From Treponema sp. (GTDB lineage: Bacteria; Spirochaetota; Spirochaetia; Treponematales; Treponemataceae), in assembly GCA_024682655.1 (NCBI GenBank), contig JAIKYZ010000085.1:1-64000 (forward strand): a stretch of 64,000 nucleotides of DNA, written 5' to 3'. Below the pieces are notes generated by a model. The model ran no database searches, was not told the origin of the DNA, and saw only the letters and a program-made list of their open reading frames with translations. Shown here in pieces: positions 39,705 through 48,664 of this stretch (positions are counted from its first letter, which is position 1; the number at the start of each line of letters is the position of its first letter). The position numbers and the translations under genes were made by a program.

Positions 39705-40949
39705 ATGAATAAAGCCTTAACATCTTTATTGGTTATTACATCCTTTTTATTATTTTCCTGTACTTCTAAAGCTGAAAAACTTCAAAACAAAAAAGAAATT
39801 AATAACAGAAGATTTGCTTCTTATGCTCAGACTTACATTGAAAAGTGCCAGAAAGAAAATCAGGGAATTTTAGAAAAATATATAAAAGAAAGTCCCCTGG
39901 AAATAAAAATAGCCCAGCTCTTTGTTGCAAATCTTGAAGGTAATAAAAATTTCCGTTCTTACGAAACTTTTAAGGAAATTACAGAAGGTAAGGGGGAAAT
40001 TCCATCTTCCACTCCTTTAATTGCCGGAGGTTATTTATTTTTTTCTTATAATTTAGCCGATAGCCCAGAGCAACAATTGATTTTTATGAATTCAATCAAA
40101 AATTATTCCTCTAAAAATAATCAATTAAATCCTTATCTTTCGATTGACCAGGAAGGGGGCTATGTAAATAGACTTCATAAATTAACCGGCGGACTTGAAT
40201 CTCAGGAAAAAATTGCTCAGAAATATTCAATTGCCCAGGCCTATAATATTTATTCTGACCAGGCAAAAAAAATGAATTCCCTGGGCTTTAATATGAATAT
40301 TGCCCCAGTTCTTGAAATCTCAACAGATCAAAATAAAGATTTTTTACAGGGAAGAAGTTTTGGAAATACAGAGCAGGTCCTTTCTTACGGTAAAGTTTGT
40401 ATAAGGGCTTATGAAAATAATAATATTGCCACTGTGGTTAAACATTTTCCGGGTAATACAAATACCGACCCTCATACAGGTCTTCCAGAAATTAATTTGA
40501 GTAAAGAAGAACTTGAAGAGTCTTTAATTCCATTTTTTGAACTTTCAAAATTACAGCCAAGTGCAATTTTAATGTCCCATGCAAGAACTTCTGCTCTTGA
40601 TCCTCAAACTCCGGCCTGTCTTTCTAAGCTTTGGGTAACAGATATTATAAGAAATAAATACAATTACCAGGGCTTAATTTTTTCTGATGATATTTTTATG
40701 GGTGCTCTTGTAAATAACGGTTATAGTCCACAAAAAGCTGTGATTATGGCTATTGAAGCTGGTGTTGATTGTATAATGACCAGTGAAAAACGATTTGGAA
40801 AAGAAGCCAAAGTTTTATATCAAAAAGCCAGTCAGGATAAGGCTTTTGAAGAAAAAATTAATCAGTCTTTTGAAAGAATTATTAAATATAAATTAAAGGC
40901 AAATATCATTACTTATGGAGATTTAGAAAAAGCTGTCTATGAAAAATAA
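39705..40949 (+). CDS. GH3 beta-N-acetylhexosaminidase-like lipoprotein
   Basis: 414 residues from ATG 39705, which gives a clean lipoprotein signal (KALTSLLVITSFLLFSC); the frame also has an ATG 15 codons upstream. GH3 motifs are LSIDQEGGYVNRL, the KHFPG block with the Asp-His dyad in TDPHTGLP, and the nucleophile Asp in FSDDIFMGA. NagZ-type enzymes with this loop release N-acetylglucosamine from peptidoglycan or glycans. A surface or periplasmic role in cell-wall recycling is likely. It overlaps the next gene by 11 nt. Confidence 0.85.
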   Translation: MNKALTSLLVITSFLLFSCTSKAEKLQNKKEINNRRFASYAQTYIEKCQKENQGILEKYIKESPLEIKIAQLFVANLEGNKNFRSYETFKEITEGKGEIPSSTPLIAGGYLFFSYNLADSPEQQLIFMNSIKNYSSKNNQLNPYLSIDQEGGYVNRLHKLTGGLESQEKIAQKYSIAQAYNIYSDQAKKMNSLGFNMNIAPVLEISTDQNKDFLQGRSFGNTEQVLSYGKVCIRAYENNNIATVVKHFPGNTNTDPHTGLPEINLSKEELEESLIPFFELSKLQPSAILMSHARTSALDPQTPACLSKLWVTDIIRNKYNYQGLIFSDDIFMGALVNNGYSPQKAVIMAIEAGVDCIMTSEKRFGKEAKVLYQKASQDKAFEEKINQSFERIIKYKLKANIITYGDLEKAVYEK

Positions 40950-41790
40950 AAATACTCCTTTGCGGGGAAAAGAAGGTTTTGAAGAATATTATAAAAATCT
41001 TTATTCTGACCGCTGGAATAATTTATTAGAAACTTTTCCTCTTAAAAATAATCCCGTTGAATATAAAGTAGGGGATTCACAAAAATCTTATTTTCTAGAT
41101 ATGGCCAGTGTTTATGCTGCTCTAGCCCTTCCATTAGACCATGCTCAAAATATTTTAGATATGTGCGCCGCCCCTGGGGGTAAATCAATAGTTATTGCTT
41201 CAAGAATGGAAAAAGAAGCTTTTTTAAGTTCAAATGAACGTTCTTCAGATAGAAAAAGAAGACTAGATGCTTCTATAAATGAATGTCTGCCTTTAGAAAT
41301 CTCTCAAAGGGTAAAAACTTCCTGTTCAGATGCTGCTACCTGGTGTAAAAGACAAAGTGAAGTTTTTGATTGTATTTTACTGGATGCCCCCTGTTCTTCA
41401 GAAAGGCATGTTTACCTGGACGAAAAATATTTATCTCAATGGTCACCTTCCAGAATTAAATCTCTAGCCATGGAAGAGTGGGCCTTACTTTCTTCTGCTT
41501 ACAGATTATTAGCCCCAGGTGGATATTTACTTTATTCTACCTGTGCTCTTGCTTCTGCCGAAAATGACGGGGTTATCGAAAGGCTTGTAAAAAAGTTTTT
41601 AAAGAATGGCAATGAATTTTTATTTAAAGAACCAAAGTTCTCTTTTGAAGAAATAAAAGATTTTACAAAAATTGAAGAACTTAAAATAGAAAAAACACAA
41701 TTTGGATATCAGATATTACCGGATATTAATAATGGGGCTGGCCCTATTTATTTTTCTTTAATAAGAAAAGAACTTTCAATAATATCTTGA
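40939..41790 (+). CDS. RNA m5C methyltransferase, NOL1/NOP2/RsmB-RsmF family
   Basis: 283 residues with the SAM site LDMCAAPGGKS (about 73-83), motif IV DAPCSS (C152) and the catalytic Cys in STCALAS (C202). These are the two cysteines of the NSUN/RsmB mechanism. It lacks the N-terminal NusB-like domain of RsmB, so the target may be rRNA or tRNA and cannot be fixed here. It is coupled to the GH3 gene by overlap. Confidence 0.85.
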   Translation: MKNKNTPLRGKEGFEEYYKNLYSDRWNNLLETFPLKNNPVEYKVGDSQKSYFLDMASVYAALALPLDHAQNILDMCAAPGGKSIVIASRMEKEAFLSSNERSSDRKRRLDASINECLPLEISQRVKTSCSDAATWCKRQSEVFDCILLDAPCSSERHVYLDEKYLSQWSPSRIKSLAMEEWALLSSAYRLLAPGGYLLYSTCALASAENDGVIERLVKKFLKNGNEFLFKEPKFSFEEIKDFTKIEELKIEKTQFGYQILPDINNGAGPIYFSLIRKELSIIS

Positions 41791-41830
41791 TTTTTTTTCG
41801 TCTTACTAGTTTAATAAGTGAAGGAATATT

Positions 41831-43090
41831 ATGTCAGGAAGAATTATGGAAAAGGAAAATGAGGACAAACTTCAGCGCATAATTGAAATTGAGCGTAAAC
41901 TTGGAGAAATTCAGGATGTTGACGTTCTTTTGGAAAGCATCTTGACCGAAACAAGGCATATTGTAAATGCAGATGCAGGTTCTATTTATGTAGTAGAAGA
42001 AAATAAGGTTAAAATTAAATATGGACAAAACGATACTCATCTTAAAGAGTTAGCTCCAGGACAAAAATTACCTTACACTGTATTTTCATTCCCAATAAAT
42101 CCAAAACAGATTTGTGGATATGTTGCTTTAACAGGAACTCCTTTAAATATTGAAGATTGTTATAAGATCCCAGAAGATAAACCCTATAAATTTAATAAAA
42201 ATACTGATGTAACCACAAATTACAGAACAAAATCTATGTACACTCTTCCATTAAAAATGCCTAATGGAAAAGTTCTTGGTGTTCTGCAAATAATCAACGC
42301 AAAAAACGAAGATGGAGAAGTAATTCCATTTGATGAAGAAGCAGAGTTGATGATTACTCACTTTGCATCAAGTGCCGTACAAGCTTTACAGAAGGCCTAT
42401 CTTACAAGTGATATGGTTAGACGTATGCTTAAAATGGCAGAATTCCGTGATCCTAAAGAAACTTATCCTCACGTAGAAAGAGTTTCTTCTTATTCTCTTG
42501 AAATTTACGATAGATGGGCTTTTAATCATAATATTTCTGAAGATGAAATGCATTCTTACCGTGATAATCTTAAGATTGCAGCCAAATTCCATGATGTAGG
42601 TAAAGTAGGTATTTCAGATTTAATTTTGAAAAAAGTTTATCCAAGATTTACAGACGAAGAAAGAAATATAATGAAGGGCCATACTTGTATTGGTGCCCAG
42701 TTATTTAATCCTCCAGAGAGTCCCTTAGATCAGATGTCTTTGGAAATTGCTTTACATCACCATGACTGGTTTGATGGTAGTAAAAATGGTTACCCTGGAG
42801 ATGTAGATTTATCTAAATTTACTATTAAAGATGGAATTGTTCCACTTGGAAAAGAATTAAAGGGTAGAGCAATTCCATTATCTGCAAGAATTGTAGCCGT
42901 AGCTGATGTTTTTGATGCTTTAAGTCATAAACGCTGTTATAAAGAAGCCTGGTCAATTGATGATGCTTTCTCTGAGATTCAGAATAATGCGGGTACTCAG
43001 TTTGACCCTGAAGTTGTTTTAGCTTTTATGCAGGTAAAAGATCGTATTTGTGCTATTCAGCTTGCTATTCCAGATCAAGAAGAAATCTAA
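41831..43090 (+). CDS. GAF-HD-GYP protein
   Basis: 419 residues. The GAF domain (~15-185) is followed by HD-GYP (~200-410) with FHDVGKVGIS, HHHDWFDG...GYP and AVADVFDAL. All metal-binding residues look intact, but four extra residues separate the usual DG and GYP. It is probably a soluble c-di-GMP phosphodiesterase controlled by a ligand of the GAF domain. AAGGAA lies just before ATG 41831; a second ATG at 41846 has AGGAAG. A TTGATT/TTTAAT pair at 41787-41815 may be its promoter. Its stop overlaps the stop of the convergent DUF188 gene. Confidence 0.88.
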   Translation: MSGRIMEKENEDKLQRIIEIERKLGEIQDVDVLLESILTETRHIVNADAGSIYVVEENKVKIKYGQNDTHLKELAPGQKLPYTVFSFPINPKQICGYVALTGTPLNIEDCYKIPEDKPYKFNKNTDVTTNYRTKSMYTLPLKMPNGKVLGVLQIINAKNEDGEVIPFDEEAELMITHFASSAVQALQKAYLTSDMVRRMLKMAEFRDPKETYPHVERVSSYSLEIYDRWAFNHNISEDEMHSYRDNLKIAAKFHDVGKVGISDLILKKVYPRFTDEERNIMKGHTCIGAQLFNPPESPLDQMSLEIALHHHDWFDGSKNGYPGDVDLSKFTIKDGIVPLGKELKGRAIPLSARIVAVADVFDALSHKRCYKEAWSIDDAFSEIQNNAGTQFDPEVVLAFMQVKDRICAIQLAIPDQEEI

Positions 43091-43548
43091 TTATCTTTTA
43101 GTAAATTAGTTAGAACTCTGTCAAAACAGTTTGCAAAATCTGCAAACTGTTTTTTTGTATAGCCATAAGAATGATGTTTAACAACTCCGGCCTGGGCTAA
43201 GGCAAAATCAAAATTTCTGTCGGCAAGTATCTCTTTTATGTTTTCTTTTGTAAATTCCGTCCCCTGGTCATTTATAACTGTAACTTCCTTTGTTACAAGT
43301 CGGTCGGCAAAAATAATATCTCGGGTAATTACCAGATCCTTTGAATCTGCCTGATTAAAAATATAATTATCGGCCGAATCTTTTGTTGAATCACAAATAA
43401 TCATTTTACAGGGATAATCTTTATCGCTTGGAATTTCTTTATTTGCAACAAAAAGTATTTCCATATTGTTTTTTGCTGCGATTTTTTGGGCGTGGAATCT
43501 TACTAGTTTAGGGCAGGAGTCTGCATCAATCCAAATCTTCTTGGCCAA
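43087..43548 (-). CDS. UPF0178 (YaiI/YqxD, DUF188) protein
   Basis: 153 residues starting KKIWIDADSCPKLV, the signature of DUF188, with the conserved DLVITRDI and GTEF segments. The fold is PIN/NYN-like, so nuclease activity is possible, but no function is established. It is the last gene of the infC operon, immediately after zapA. Its 3' coding region contains the terminator of the opposing gene. Confidence 0.85.
   Translation of the reverse strand: MAKKIWIDADSCPKLVRFHAQKIAAKNNMEILFVANKEIPSDKDYPCKMIICDSTKDSADNYIFNQADSKDLVITRDIIFADRLVTKEVTVINDQGTEFTKENIKEILADRNFDFALAQAGVVKHHSYGYTKKQFADFANCFDRVLTNLLKDN
43124..43156 (+). terminator. Terminator of the GAF-HD-GYP gene lying inside the DUF188 coding region
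   Basis: A 12-bp stem (43124-43135 with 43141-43152), a 5-nt loop AAATC and a T run follow 33 nt after the plus-strand stop codon. The DNA is also sense sequence of the minus-strand DUF188 gene. Confidence 0.85.
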
Positions 43549-43860
43549 TTACAAAACCTTGTTGATTTTATCAATCATTTCTTTAGTTTTACGATTAACT
43601 TCTTCTTCAGTTTTTAATTGAATAGGTTCATAAGTATTATTTTCGAGTGCAATTTTATTTTCTTTTTCTTTGTAAAGTTCATCACAAAGCATAATTCCGC
43701 TTAAAATTGCAATCTGCATGGGATTTCTAATCGAATTTGTTTTTTGAATATCAGCTGTAATTCTTGAATAATAACTTACCAGTTTTTCAAGATATTCACT
43801 GTCTTCGTTGGCCTGGATTGTAAAACTTGTACCAAGTAAATCTATTTGAAGTTTAGTCAT
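43549..43860 (-). CDS. zapA: ZapA, FtsZ-associated cell division protein
   Basis: 103 residues beginning KLQIDLLGTSFTIQANED, with a helix containing AILSGIMLCDELYK, typical of ZapA. ZapA tethers FtsZ protofilaments in the division ring. It starts right at the end of the preceding coiled-coil gene and ends one base before the DUF188 gene. Confidence 0.85.
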   Translation of the reverse strand: MTKLQIDLLGTSFTIQANEDSEYLEKLVSYYSRITADIQKTNSIRNPMQIAILSGIMLCDELYKEKENKIALENNTYEPIQLKTEEEVNRKTKEMIDKINKVL

Positions 43861-44480
43861 TAGAAAATATCAAACCCCAATTCATCTGAATTATCATTTT
43901 CTTCTTCAAAATTTTCGTTTAAAGAATCCTGACTTTTATTTTCTGAGTTTATAGAAAATGGATTTGTATTATTGATTGTTTCACTCAGTTCTTTTTCAAC
44001 TTCAGAAACTTGATTAAAAGGATTATCTTTCTTTTCTTTCTGGAAATTAATTGTTACCTCTTCTGATTTATTAAGAGAATTATTTTCCTTTTTTACATTA
44101 TCAGAAAGATTTTTTTCTAGATTTGACATTGATTGAAAGTTTATAGCGCCCATTGCAGGATTGTTGTAATCTTCCTCAATTTCTTCTTTTTTGCTTTCAA
44201 TATTTGTGTTTGTATTTTTTGTAGAAGGAGCAGCCTGAACTGTCTTAAGTACTGAATTTTCAATAGCATTAAGACGTTCAAGCGCCTTTTTGATTCCATT
44301 CTCGATCTGGTTTTGATCACTTTCAAAAGAAGTAAGTTGCTCCGACTTGCTTGAAAGCGCATTTGTGAGCTCTGAACATTTCTTGCGCAGAGCATCGTTT
44401 TCAGCCTGTAACTGTTGTATTTTTTCAACAGCACTTTCTACCTTTTGTTCTAGTAAATAAACCTGATCGAGTGTAATCAT
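43860..44480 (-). CDS. Coiled-coil protein, possibly ZapB-like
   Basis: 206 residues. The N-terminal ~80 residues form a strong coiled coil (EQKVESAVEKIQQLQAEND and following heptads), and the rest is Asn/Ser/Glu rich and probably disordered. ZapB is also a small coiled coil that partners ZapA, and the two genes are adjacent and share a base at their junction. The ZapB link is an inference from context; the C-terminal tail has no ZapB equivalent. Confidence 0.65.
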   Translation of the reverse strand: MITLDQVYLLEQKVESAVEKIQQLQAENDALRKKCSELTNALSSKSEQLTSFESDQNQIENGIKKALERLNAIENSVLKTVQAAPSTKNTNTNIESKKEEIEEDYNNPAMGAINFQSMSNLEKNLSDNVKKENNSLNKSEEVTINFQKEKKDNPFNQVSEVEKELSETINNTNPFSINSENKSQDSLNENFEEENDNSDELGFDIF

Positions 44481-44502
44481 TTTTAATTCCTAATAGTTTT
44501 AA

Positions 44503-44859
44503 CTATTTAAGAGCCTTCTTTGCAGCTTCTACAACTGCTTTGAATGCTGCTGGATCTTCAATTGCCATATTAGAAAGAGCCTTGCGGTTCAATTTAATAC
44601 CTGCTTTTGTAATTCCATTGATAAACTGTGAGTAAGTCATTCCTTCGTCACGAACTGCAGCGTTGATACGGGCAATCCAAAGTGAACGGAATTCATGTTT
44701 ACGATCACGGCGGTCTACATAAGCATGACCTAATGCTTTTGTTACAGCGTCTTTAGCTGGTTTGAAATTTGATTTTCTGTCGCCATGGAAACCTTTAGCA
44801 AGTTTCAAAATCTTTGTGCGGCGATTCTTTCTTTTTGTTCCGTCTATTGCTCTTGACAT
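44503..44859 (-). CDS. rplT: Ribosomal protein bL20
   Basis: 118 residues with the standard bL20 sequence ([48 protein letters not shown]). It assembles the 50S subunit. In many bacteria bL20 represses this operon by binding its mRNA; no such site was identified here. Confidence 0.97.
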   Translation of the reverse strand: MSRAIDGTKRKNRRTKILKLAKGFHGDRKSNFKPAKDAVTKALGHAYVDRRDRKHEFRSLWIARINAAVRDEGMTYSQFINGITKAGIKLNRKALSNMAIEDPAAFKAVVEAAKKALK

Positions 44860-44871
44860 TTATTCACCTCA

Positions 44872-45072
44872 TTAACCGTATGGAAGCATTTGCTTTCTGA
44901 TTTTGCGTGCATCAGCTTCAGCAACATAACCGTTAGCGCGAAGCTGTCTCTTTCTCTTTGGTGAACGCTTTGTCAAAATATGACGAAGGTTCTGTTTCTT
45001 GTGCTTAACTTTGCCAGTGCCTGTTAAAGAATAACGTTTAGCAGCTGACTTCTTTGTCTTCATCTTAGGCAT
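44872..45072 (-). CDS. rpmI: Ribosomal protein bL35
   Basis: 66 residues, [20 protein letters not shown] at the N-terminus and [11 protein letters not shown] in the middle, which is standard for bL35. It lies 11 nt downstream of infC and 12 nt upstream of rplT. Confidence 0.97.
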   Translation of the reverse strand: MPKMKTKKSAAKRYSLTGTGKVKHKKQNLRHILTKRSPKRKRQLRANGYVAEADARKIRKQMLPYG

Positions 45073-45083
45073 TTCTAAACCCC

Positions 45084-45620
45084 TTATTTTGCGGCTTTTG
45101 CTGAGATTGTCATTGACATATTTCTACCATCCATAGCGGCTGGTTTTTCAATGACGTACGCCGAGGTAAGTCGCTTTAACACCTCATTCAAGACATCATA
45201 TCCTAAATCTGTGTGAGCTAATTCACGTCCGCGGAAACGGATAGTTACCTTAACTTTATCACCTTCATCAAGAAATTCCTGAATATGTTTGGCTTTAGTA
45301 TCAAGGTCACCTGTACCAATTTTTGGTTGCATACGGATTTCCTTTAACTTCAATACTTTTTGGTTCTTTTTGGAATCTCGGAGCTTTTTTTCCTGTTCGA
45401 ACTTGTATTTACCATAATCAAGTATTTTACAAACTGGTGGATTCGCATTTGGCGAAACTTCAACAAGATCGAGATCTTTTTCTTTAGCCATTTTGAGAGC
45501 TTCTGGTGTAGGTAAAATACCTAACTGTTTTCCCTCATCATCGATTACACGTACCTCACGAATACGGATCATTTCATTGACTCGTAATCCCTTATTGTTG
45601 TTATCATAATTGTTTGCCAA
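45084..45620 (-). CDS. infC: Translation initiation factor IF-3 (TTG start)
   Basis: 178 residues with [39 protein letters not shown] and [10 protein letters not shown], as in IF-3. The start is TTG, placed 5 nt after a perfect AGGAGG. The next in-frame ATG would remove the conserved NKGLRVNE segment. IF-3 starts are often non-ATG and used for autoregulation; whether UUG serves that here is uncertain. A 7-bp hairpin abuts the ribosome site. It heads the operon infC-rpmI-rplT-coiled coil-zapA-DUF188. Confidence 0.95.
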   Translation of the reverse strand: MANNYDNNNKGLRVNEMIRIREVRVIDDEGKQLGILPTPEALKMAKEKDLDLVEVSPNANPPVCKILDYGKYKFEQEKKLRDSKKNQKVLKLKEIRMQPKIGTGDLDTKAKHIQEFLDEGDKVKVTIRFRGRELAHTDLGYDVLNEVLKRLTSAYVIEKPAAMDGRNMSMTISAKAAK

Positions 45621-45630
45621 AAATCCTCCT

Positions 45631-45648
45631 AGTGTTTAGTAAAACACT
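45631..45648 (-). promoter_or_regulatory. Leader hairpin abutting the infC ribosome site
   Basis: A perfect 7-bp stem (AGTGTTT with AAACACT) and 4-nt loop end directly at AGGAGG. On the plus strand the same hairpin is followed by T6, so it could also act as a weak terminator in that direction. Confidence 0.6.
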
Positions 45649-45674
45649 TTTTTAACATATAGCGTATTTAAAAC

Positions 45675-45703
45675 ATTATAATTAATTTTATTTTGCTTGT
45701 CTA
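45675..45703 (-). promoter_or_regulatory. Promoter of the infC operon
   Basis: TAGACA, 17 nt, TATAAT on the minus strand: a near-consensus vegetative promoter. It predicts a leader of about 48 nt before infC. Confidence 0.75.
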
Positions 45704-45800
45704 TATAACACTTGATTTATCCACCCTCCAGGGTTTCTATCTTTTTATCTGACAGAGATTTAATAATAGATTTTTGATTGTTACATATCAATAAAAACTG

Positions 45801-45806
45801 TATATT
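45801..45806 (+). promoter_or_regulatory. -10 box placed for a leaderless methyltransferase start
   Basis: TATATT ends 6 nt before ATG 45813; TTGTTA lies 17 nt upstream (45778-45783) as -35. The gap is all T and cannot bind the ribosome by Shine-Dalgarno pairing. Confidence 0.55.
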
Positions 45807-45812
45807 TTTTTT

Positions 45813-46817
45813 ATGGCAGAATTTATTTCATCATTTACCAGTGGTTTTTCAGATTTGGTAAAAGAAGATTTTCCTAAAAGAATTCCCTCTGTAAAAATTT
45901 TAAATCTTTTTGACGGGCTTATTCATTATCAGTTTTCTGGTAATTCCAGAGAATTAAGCAAAATCATGTATTTTAACAATACATTTTTTATTCTTAAGAC
46001 CTGGAAGGGTAAAGGCTTAAATTTTCCAATGATGGTTGGGAATATTCAGAAGGAAAAAAAATATTATTTAATAAATAAAGGTACTTTTAGGGTAAGGTTT
46101 TCAAAAGAAAATCAATTTGCAAAAGTTGATAAAAATATTGCCAGAAGAGCAGAAGAAGCTGTCGTAAATAATTCAAAATTGAATATTGACCGTTTAAATC
46201 CTACTACCGAAATCTGGTATTCAATCCGAAGTCAGGATTTTGCCTTTTGTGGACAATTAATTTCCAAAAGGGAATTTACAGAAAAAAATCTAAATAAAGG
46301 GGAATTAAGACCTGAAGTTGCTTATTTTATGTGTCTTATGTCAGATTTTAATCAGGATTCTCTTATTGCAGAACCTTTTGCAGGTTATGGCTCCATTCCT
46401 TTACAATTGGCAAAAAAATTCCATTTTAAAAAACTCTTTATTTCTGATATCGACCAAGAAAAAATTAAAATGCTTGAAGATAAAAAAAATCTCAAAGACC
46501 GGGACGATATTGAAATTTCTGTACAAAACGCTTTTGAACTCAAAAATATTGAAGATAAAAGCCTTGATCTTGTAATTACCGATCCTCCCTGGGGATTTTA
46601 CGAAGATATTGGCGATATAAGTGACTTTTACGACAAGTGTTTTAATTCCTTCAAAAGAATTCTAAAAGAGCAGGGGAGAATTGTAATGCTTTCCGCCCGT
46701 AAAGAAGAACTGGAAAATTTACTTGAAGTTAGAAAGGATTTTAATCTTATAAAATCTTTTCATACTCTGGTGAATGGTAAAAAAGCCGGACTTTATTTAA
46801 TAGAAAAAACAGAATAA
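45813..46817 (+). CDS. RNA methyltransferase, Trm14/RlmKL-like (UPF0020)
   Basis: 334 residues. The C-terminal half is a class I SAM methyltransferase with AEPFAGYGSIPLQLA, SDID and the catalytic DPPWG, as in UPF0020 enzymes that methylate guanine N2 in tRNA or rRNA. The N-terminal half is a putative RNA-binding part without a recognisable THUMP motif. The exact target is not deducible. Confidence 0.78.
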   Translation: MAEFISSFTSGFSDLVKEDFPKRIPSVKILNLFDGLIHYQFSGNSRELSKIMYFNNTFFILKTWKGKGLNFPMMVGNIQKEKKYYLINKGTFRVRFSKENQFAKVDKNIARRAEEAVVNNSKLNIDRLNPTTEIWYSIRSQDFAFCGQLISKREFTEKNLNKGELRPEVAYFMCLMSDFNQDSLIAEPFAGYGSIPLQLAKKFHFKKLFISDIDQEKIKMLEDKKNLKDRDDIEISVQNAFELKNIEDKSLDLVITDPPWGFYEDIGDISDFYDKCFNSFKRILKEQGRIVMLSARKEELENLLEVRKDFNLIKSFHTLVNGKKAGLYLIEKTE

Positions 46818-46820
46818 AAA

Positions 46821-46868
46821 AAAGGATTTTTCCAATTAAAAAATTAATTTTAAGTGGAAAAATCCTTT
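46821..46868. terminator. Bidirectional terminator
   Basis: A 14-bp AT-rich stem (46821-46834 with 46855-46868) has A and T runs on both sides. It lies between the convergent methyltransferase and sppA genes. Confidence 0.75.
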
Positions 46869-46890
46869 TATATTTTAATAAGATATTTGA

Positions 46891-47859
46891 CTATTTATAG
46901 AGATAAGCTGGATACAAATCTGAATTATCAATATCTTCTAATACTTTTTCTGGTAAAAGTCCCTTTGCATTTGAATTTGAAAAATTAACTTTTTCAATCA
47001 AGGTTGAAACAAAATTCTTTTTAGCTTCATAAGAGTAACTTGTTACTTTAATTCCTGGTTTTTCAAGTTTTGCAGTAAAGTTATCAATTGCTTTATCAAA
47101 AGAACCAATGTTATCAATCAAACCATTTGTAAATGCCTGATTTGCAGAGTAAATACGGCCGTCAGCAAGTTCATGAACTTTACCAATTGTAAGTCCTCTT
47201 TCCTCAGCCACGATTTTACAGAACTGTTCATAACATTCATCTGCAATAGACTGCATGATTTGTCTTTGTTCATCAGTTAAAGTTTCGTTGTAATTAAGCA
47301 TATTTTTGTTTTTACCGGCATGAATTGTTTCTGACTTAATTCCAAGATTATCTAAGAATTCTGTCATATCAAATGACTGACCTGCAATAACTCCAATTGA
47401 ACCTGTTAATGTATTTCTGTTAGCCCAGATTTCATCAGCGGCACAAGCAATATAATATCCGCCTGAAGCTGCTAAAGGTCCCATATAAACATCAAGAGCT
47501 TTTCCTGCTGCCTTATATTCTTTGAGGGCAAAATATACCTGATCAGCCTGATATACAGATCCACCTGGAGAATTGATATAAAGTACCATACCAATATTTT
47601 TTTTGTCATTTTTAAGTTTGGTAATAGTATTTAAAATCCAATCCTGGCTGTATTCATTATTTTTTTCTTCTATTGTTCCTGTAAGATTAACAATTCCTAC
47701 ATATTGTCCTTTATAGTTCTTTGTATAATCTACTTTATAAATTGAAGAACTTGTAATATTTGTCTTTTCTGGTAAATAAAGACTGGCTACTGTAACTCCA
47801 CAAATGATTAAAATCAAAACAATTAATACTATGAGTCCTGTTCTAAAATCCTTTTTCAT
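46891..47859 (-). CDS. sppA: Signal peptide peptidase SppA
   Basis: 322 residues: one N-terminal membrane helix (GLIVLIVLILIICGVTVASL) and the S49 protease domain with MVLYINSPGGSVYQ, the catalytic Ser in AASGGYYIAC, and TGSIGVI. SppA degrades cleaved signal peptides in the membrane. Its start overlaps the stop of the DUF975 gene (TAATG), so the two are coupled. Confidence 0.92.
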   Translation of the reverse strand: MKKDFRTGLIVLIVLILIICGVTVASLYLPEKTNITSSSIYKVDYTKNYKGQYVGIVNLTGTIEEKNNEYSQDWILNTITKLKNDKKNIGMVLYINSPGGSVYQADQVYFALKEYKAAGKALDVYMGPLAASGGYYIACAADEIWANRNTLTGSIGVIAGQSFDMTEFLDNLGIKSETIHAGKNKNMLNYNETLTDEQRQIMQSIADECYEQFCKIVAEERGLTIGKVHELADGRIYSANQAFTNGLIDNIGSFDKAIDNFTAKLEKPGIKVTSYSYEAKKNFVSTLIEKVNFSNSNAKGLLPEKVLEDIDNSDLYPAYLYK

Positions 47860-48590
47860 TATTGTAAATCCTCCGGTCTGATTGTTCCTATTTCTAATGC
47901 GTCCTTCATCATTGCATGATAAGCGTTAATAAATGTCATATGTGCATAAGGTTTTACCCAAATCATGGCAACTCCACAAGTTACAACTCCTAAAATGTAC
48001 CATCCAATAAAACTCAAGAAGGTAATGAAAAGATCCATTTTATGACCTCTTGTTATTATTGAACTTATTTTCATTGCTTTTTTAACTGAAATTTCATCGT
48101 ATTCAGAGATGATAAAATATGTTTGTGAATAAGAAATGAGCTTTACAAATCCTGGAAGTAAAAATAAAAGGCTCCACAAAAAGATCCATAAAACCTGTAA
48201 TAAACAAGCTACTATTGCTTTTCCCCAGTTTTGAAGTCCTGAAATAAAGTCAGAGTAGTGTACTTCTTCTGGAGAGCGTGACATCTTCAGATAAATTGTT
48301 AAAGAAGCAACTTCAAAAATTGCAGATGCAAGTAATTGAGCGAGCATTACAAGAGGGGGTGTATTAAAATTAACTGCTCCTCTAAAAAGGTTTAAGAATT
48401 CGATAAAGTTTTCGAAATTTCCGTCCAATAATTGAGCCCCATAATGATTCTTAAACATTGTGACAAAGTTTGGAATTGAAAATATAGAGAATACCAGAAA
48501 AATAGTAAGCGTAATTAAGGCCGGAACCGTCCAGCGTTTTCTTAACTGTTTTCTGGCGAAATCTTTATATTTAGTTCGGTCAAATATCAT
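47859..48590 (-). CDS. DUF975 membrane protein
   Basis: 243 residues with about five membrane helices. The N-terminal FARKQLRKRW and the C-terminal SFIGWYILGVVTCGVAMIWVKPY are typical of DUF975. The function of the family is unknown. The gene starts after a GGAGAA site and has a sigma-28-like -10 element upstream. Confidence 0.75.
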   Translation of the reverse strand: MIFDRTKYKDFARKQLRKRWTVPALITLTIFLVFSIFSIPNFVTMFKNHYGAQLLDGNFENFIEFLNLFRGAVNFNTPPLVMLAQLLASAIFEVASLTIYLKMSRSPEEVHYSDFISGLQNWGKAIVACLLQVLWIFLWSLLFLLPGFVKLISYSQTYFIISEYDEISVKKAMKISSIITRGHKMDLFITFLSFIGWYILGVVTCGVAMIWVKPYAHMTFINAYHAMMKDALEIGTIRPEDLQ

Positions 48591-48625
48591 TTATTTCTCC
48601 AAAAAAAATATCATTTTACAATTTA

Positions 48626-48653
48626 TTATCGGCAAAAGCCCTGTAAATCATTA
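48626..48653 (-). promoter_or_regulatory. Sigma-28-like promoter for the DUF975-sppA operon
   Basis: TAATGATT, 12 nt, GCCGATAA. The -10 is a perfect match to the sigma-28 (FliA) consensus; the -35 and spacing are less exact. The predicted start is about 29 nt before the gene. Confidence 0.5.
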
Positions 48654-48657
48654 TAAT
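48652..48657 (+). promoter_or_regulatory. -10 box placed for a leaderless dus start
   Basis: TATAAT ends 7 nt before ATG 48665. No Shine-Dalgarno sequence is present. Confidence 0.45.
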
Positions 48658-48664
48658 CCATTTT

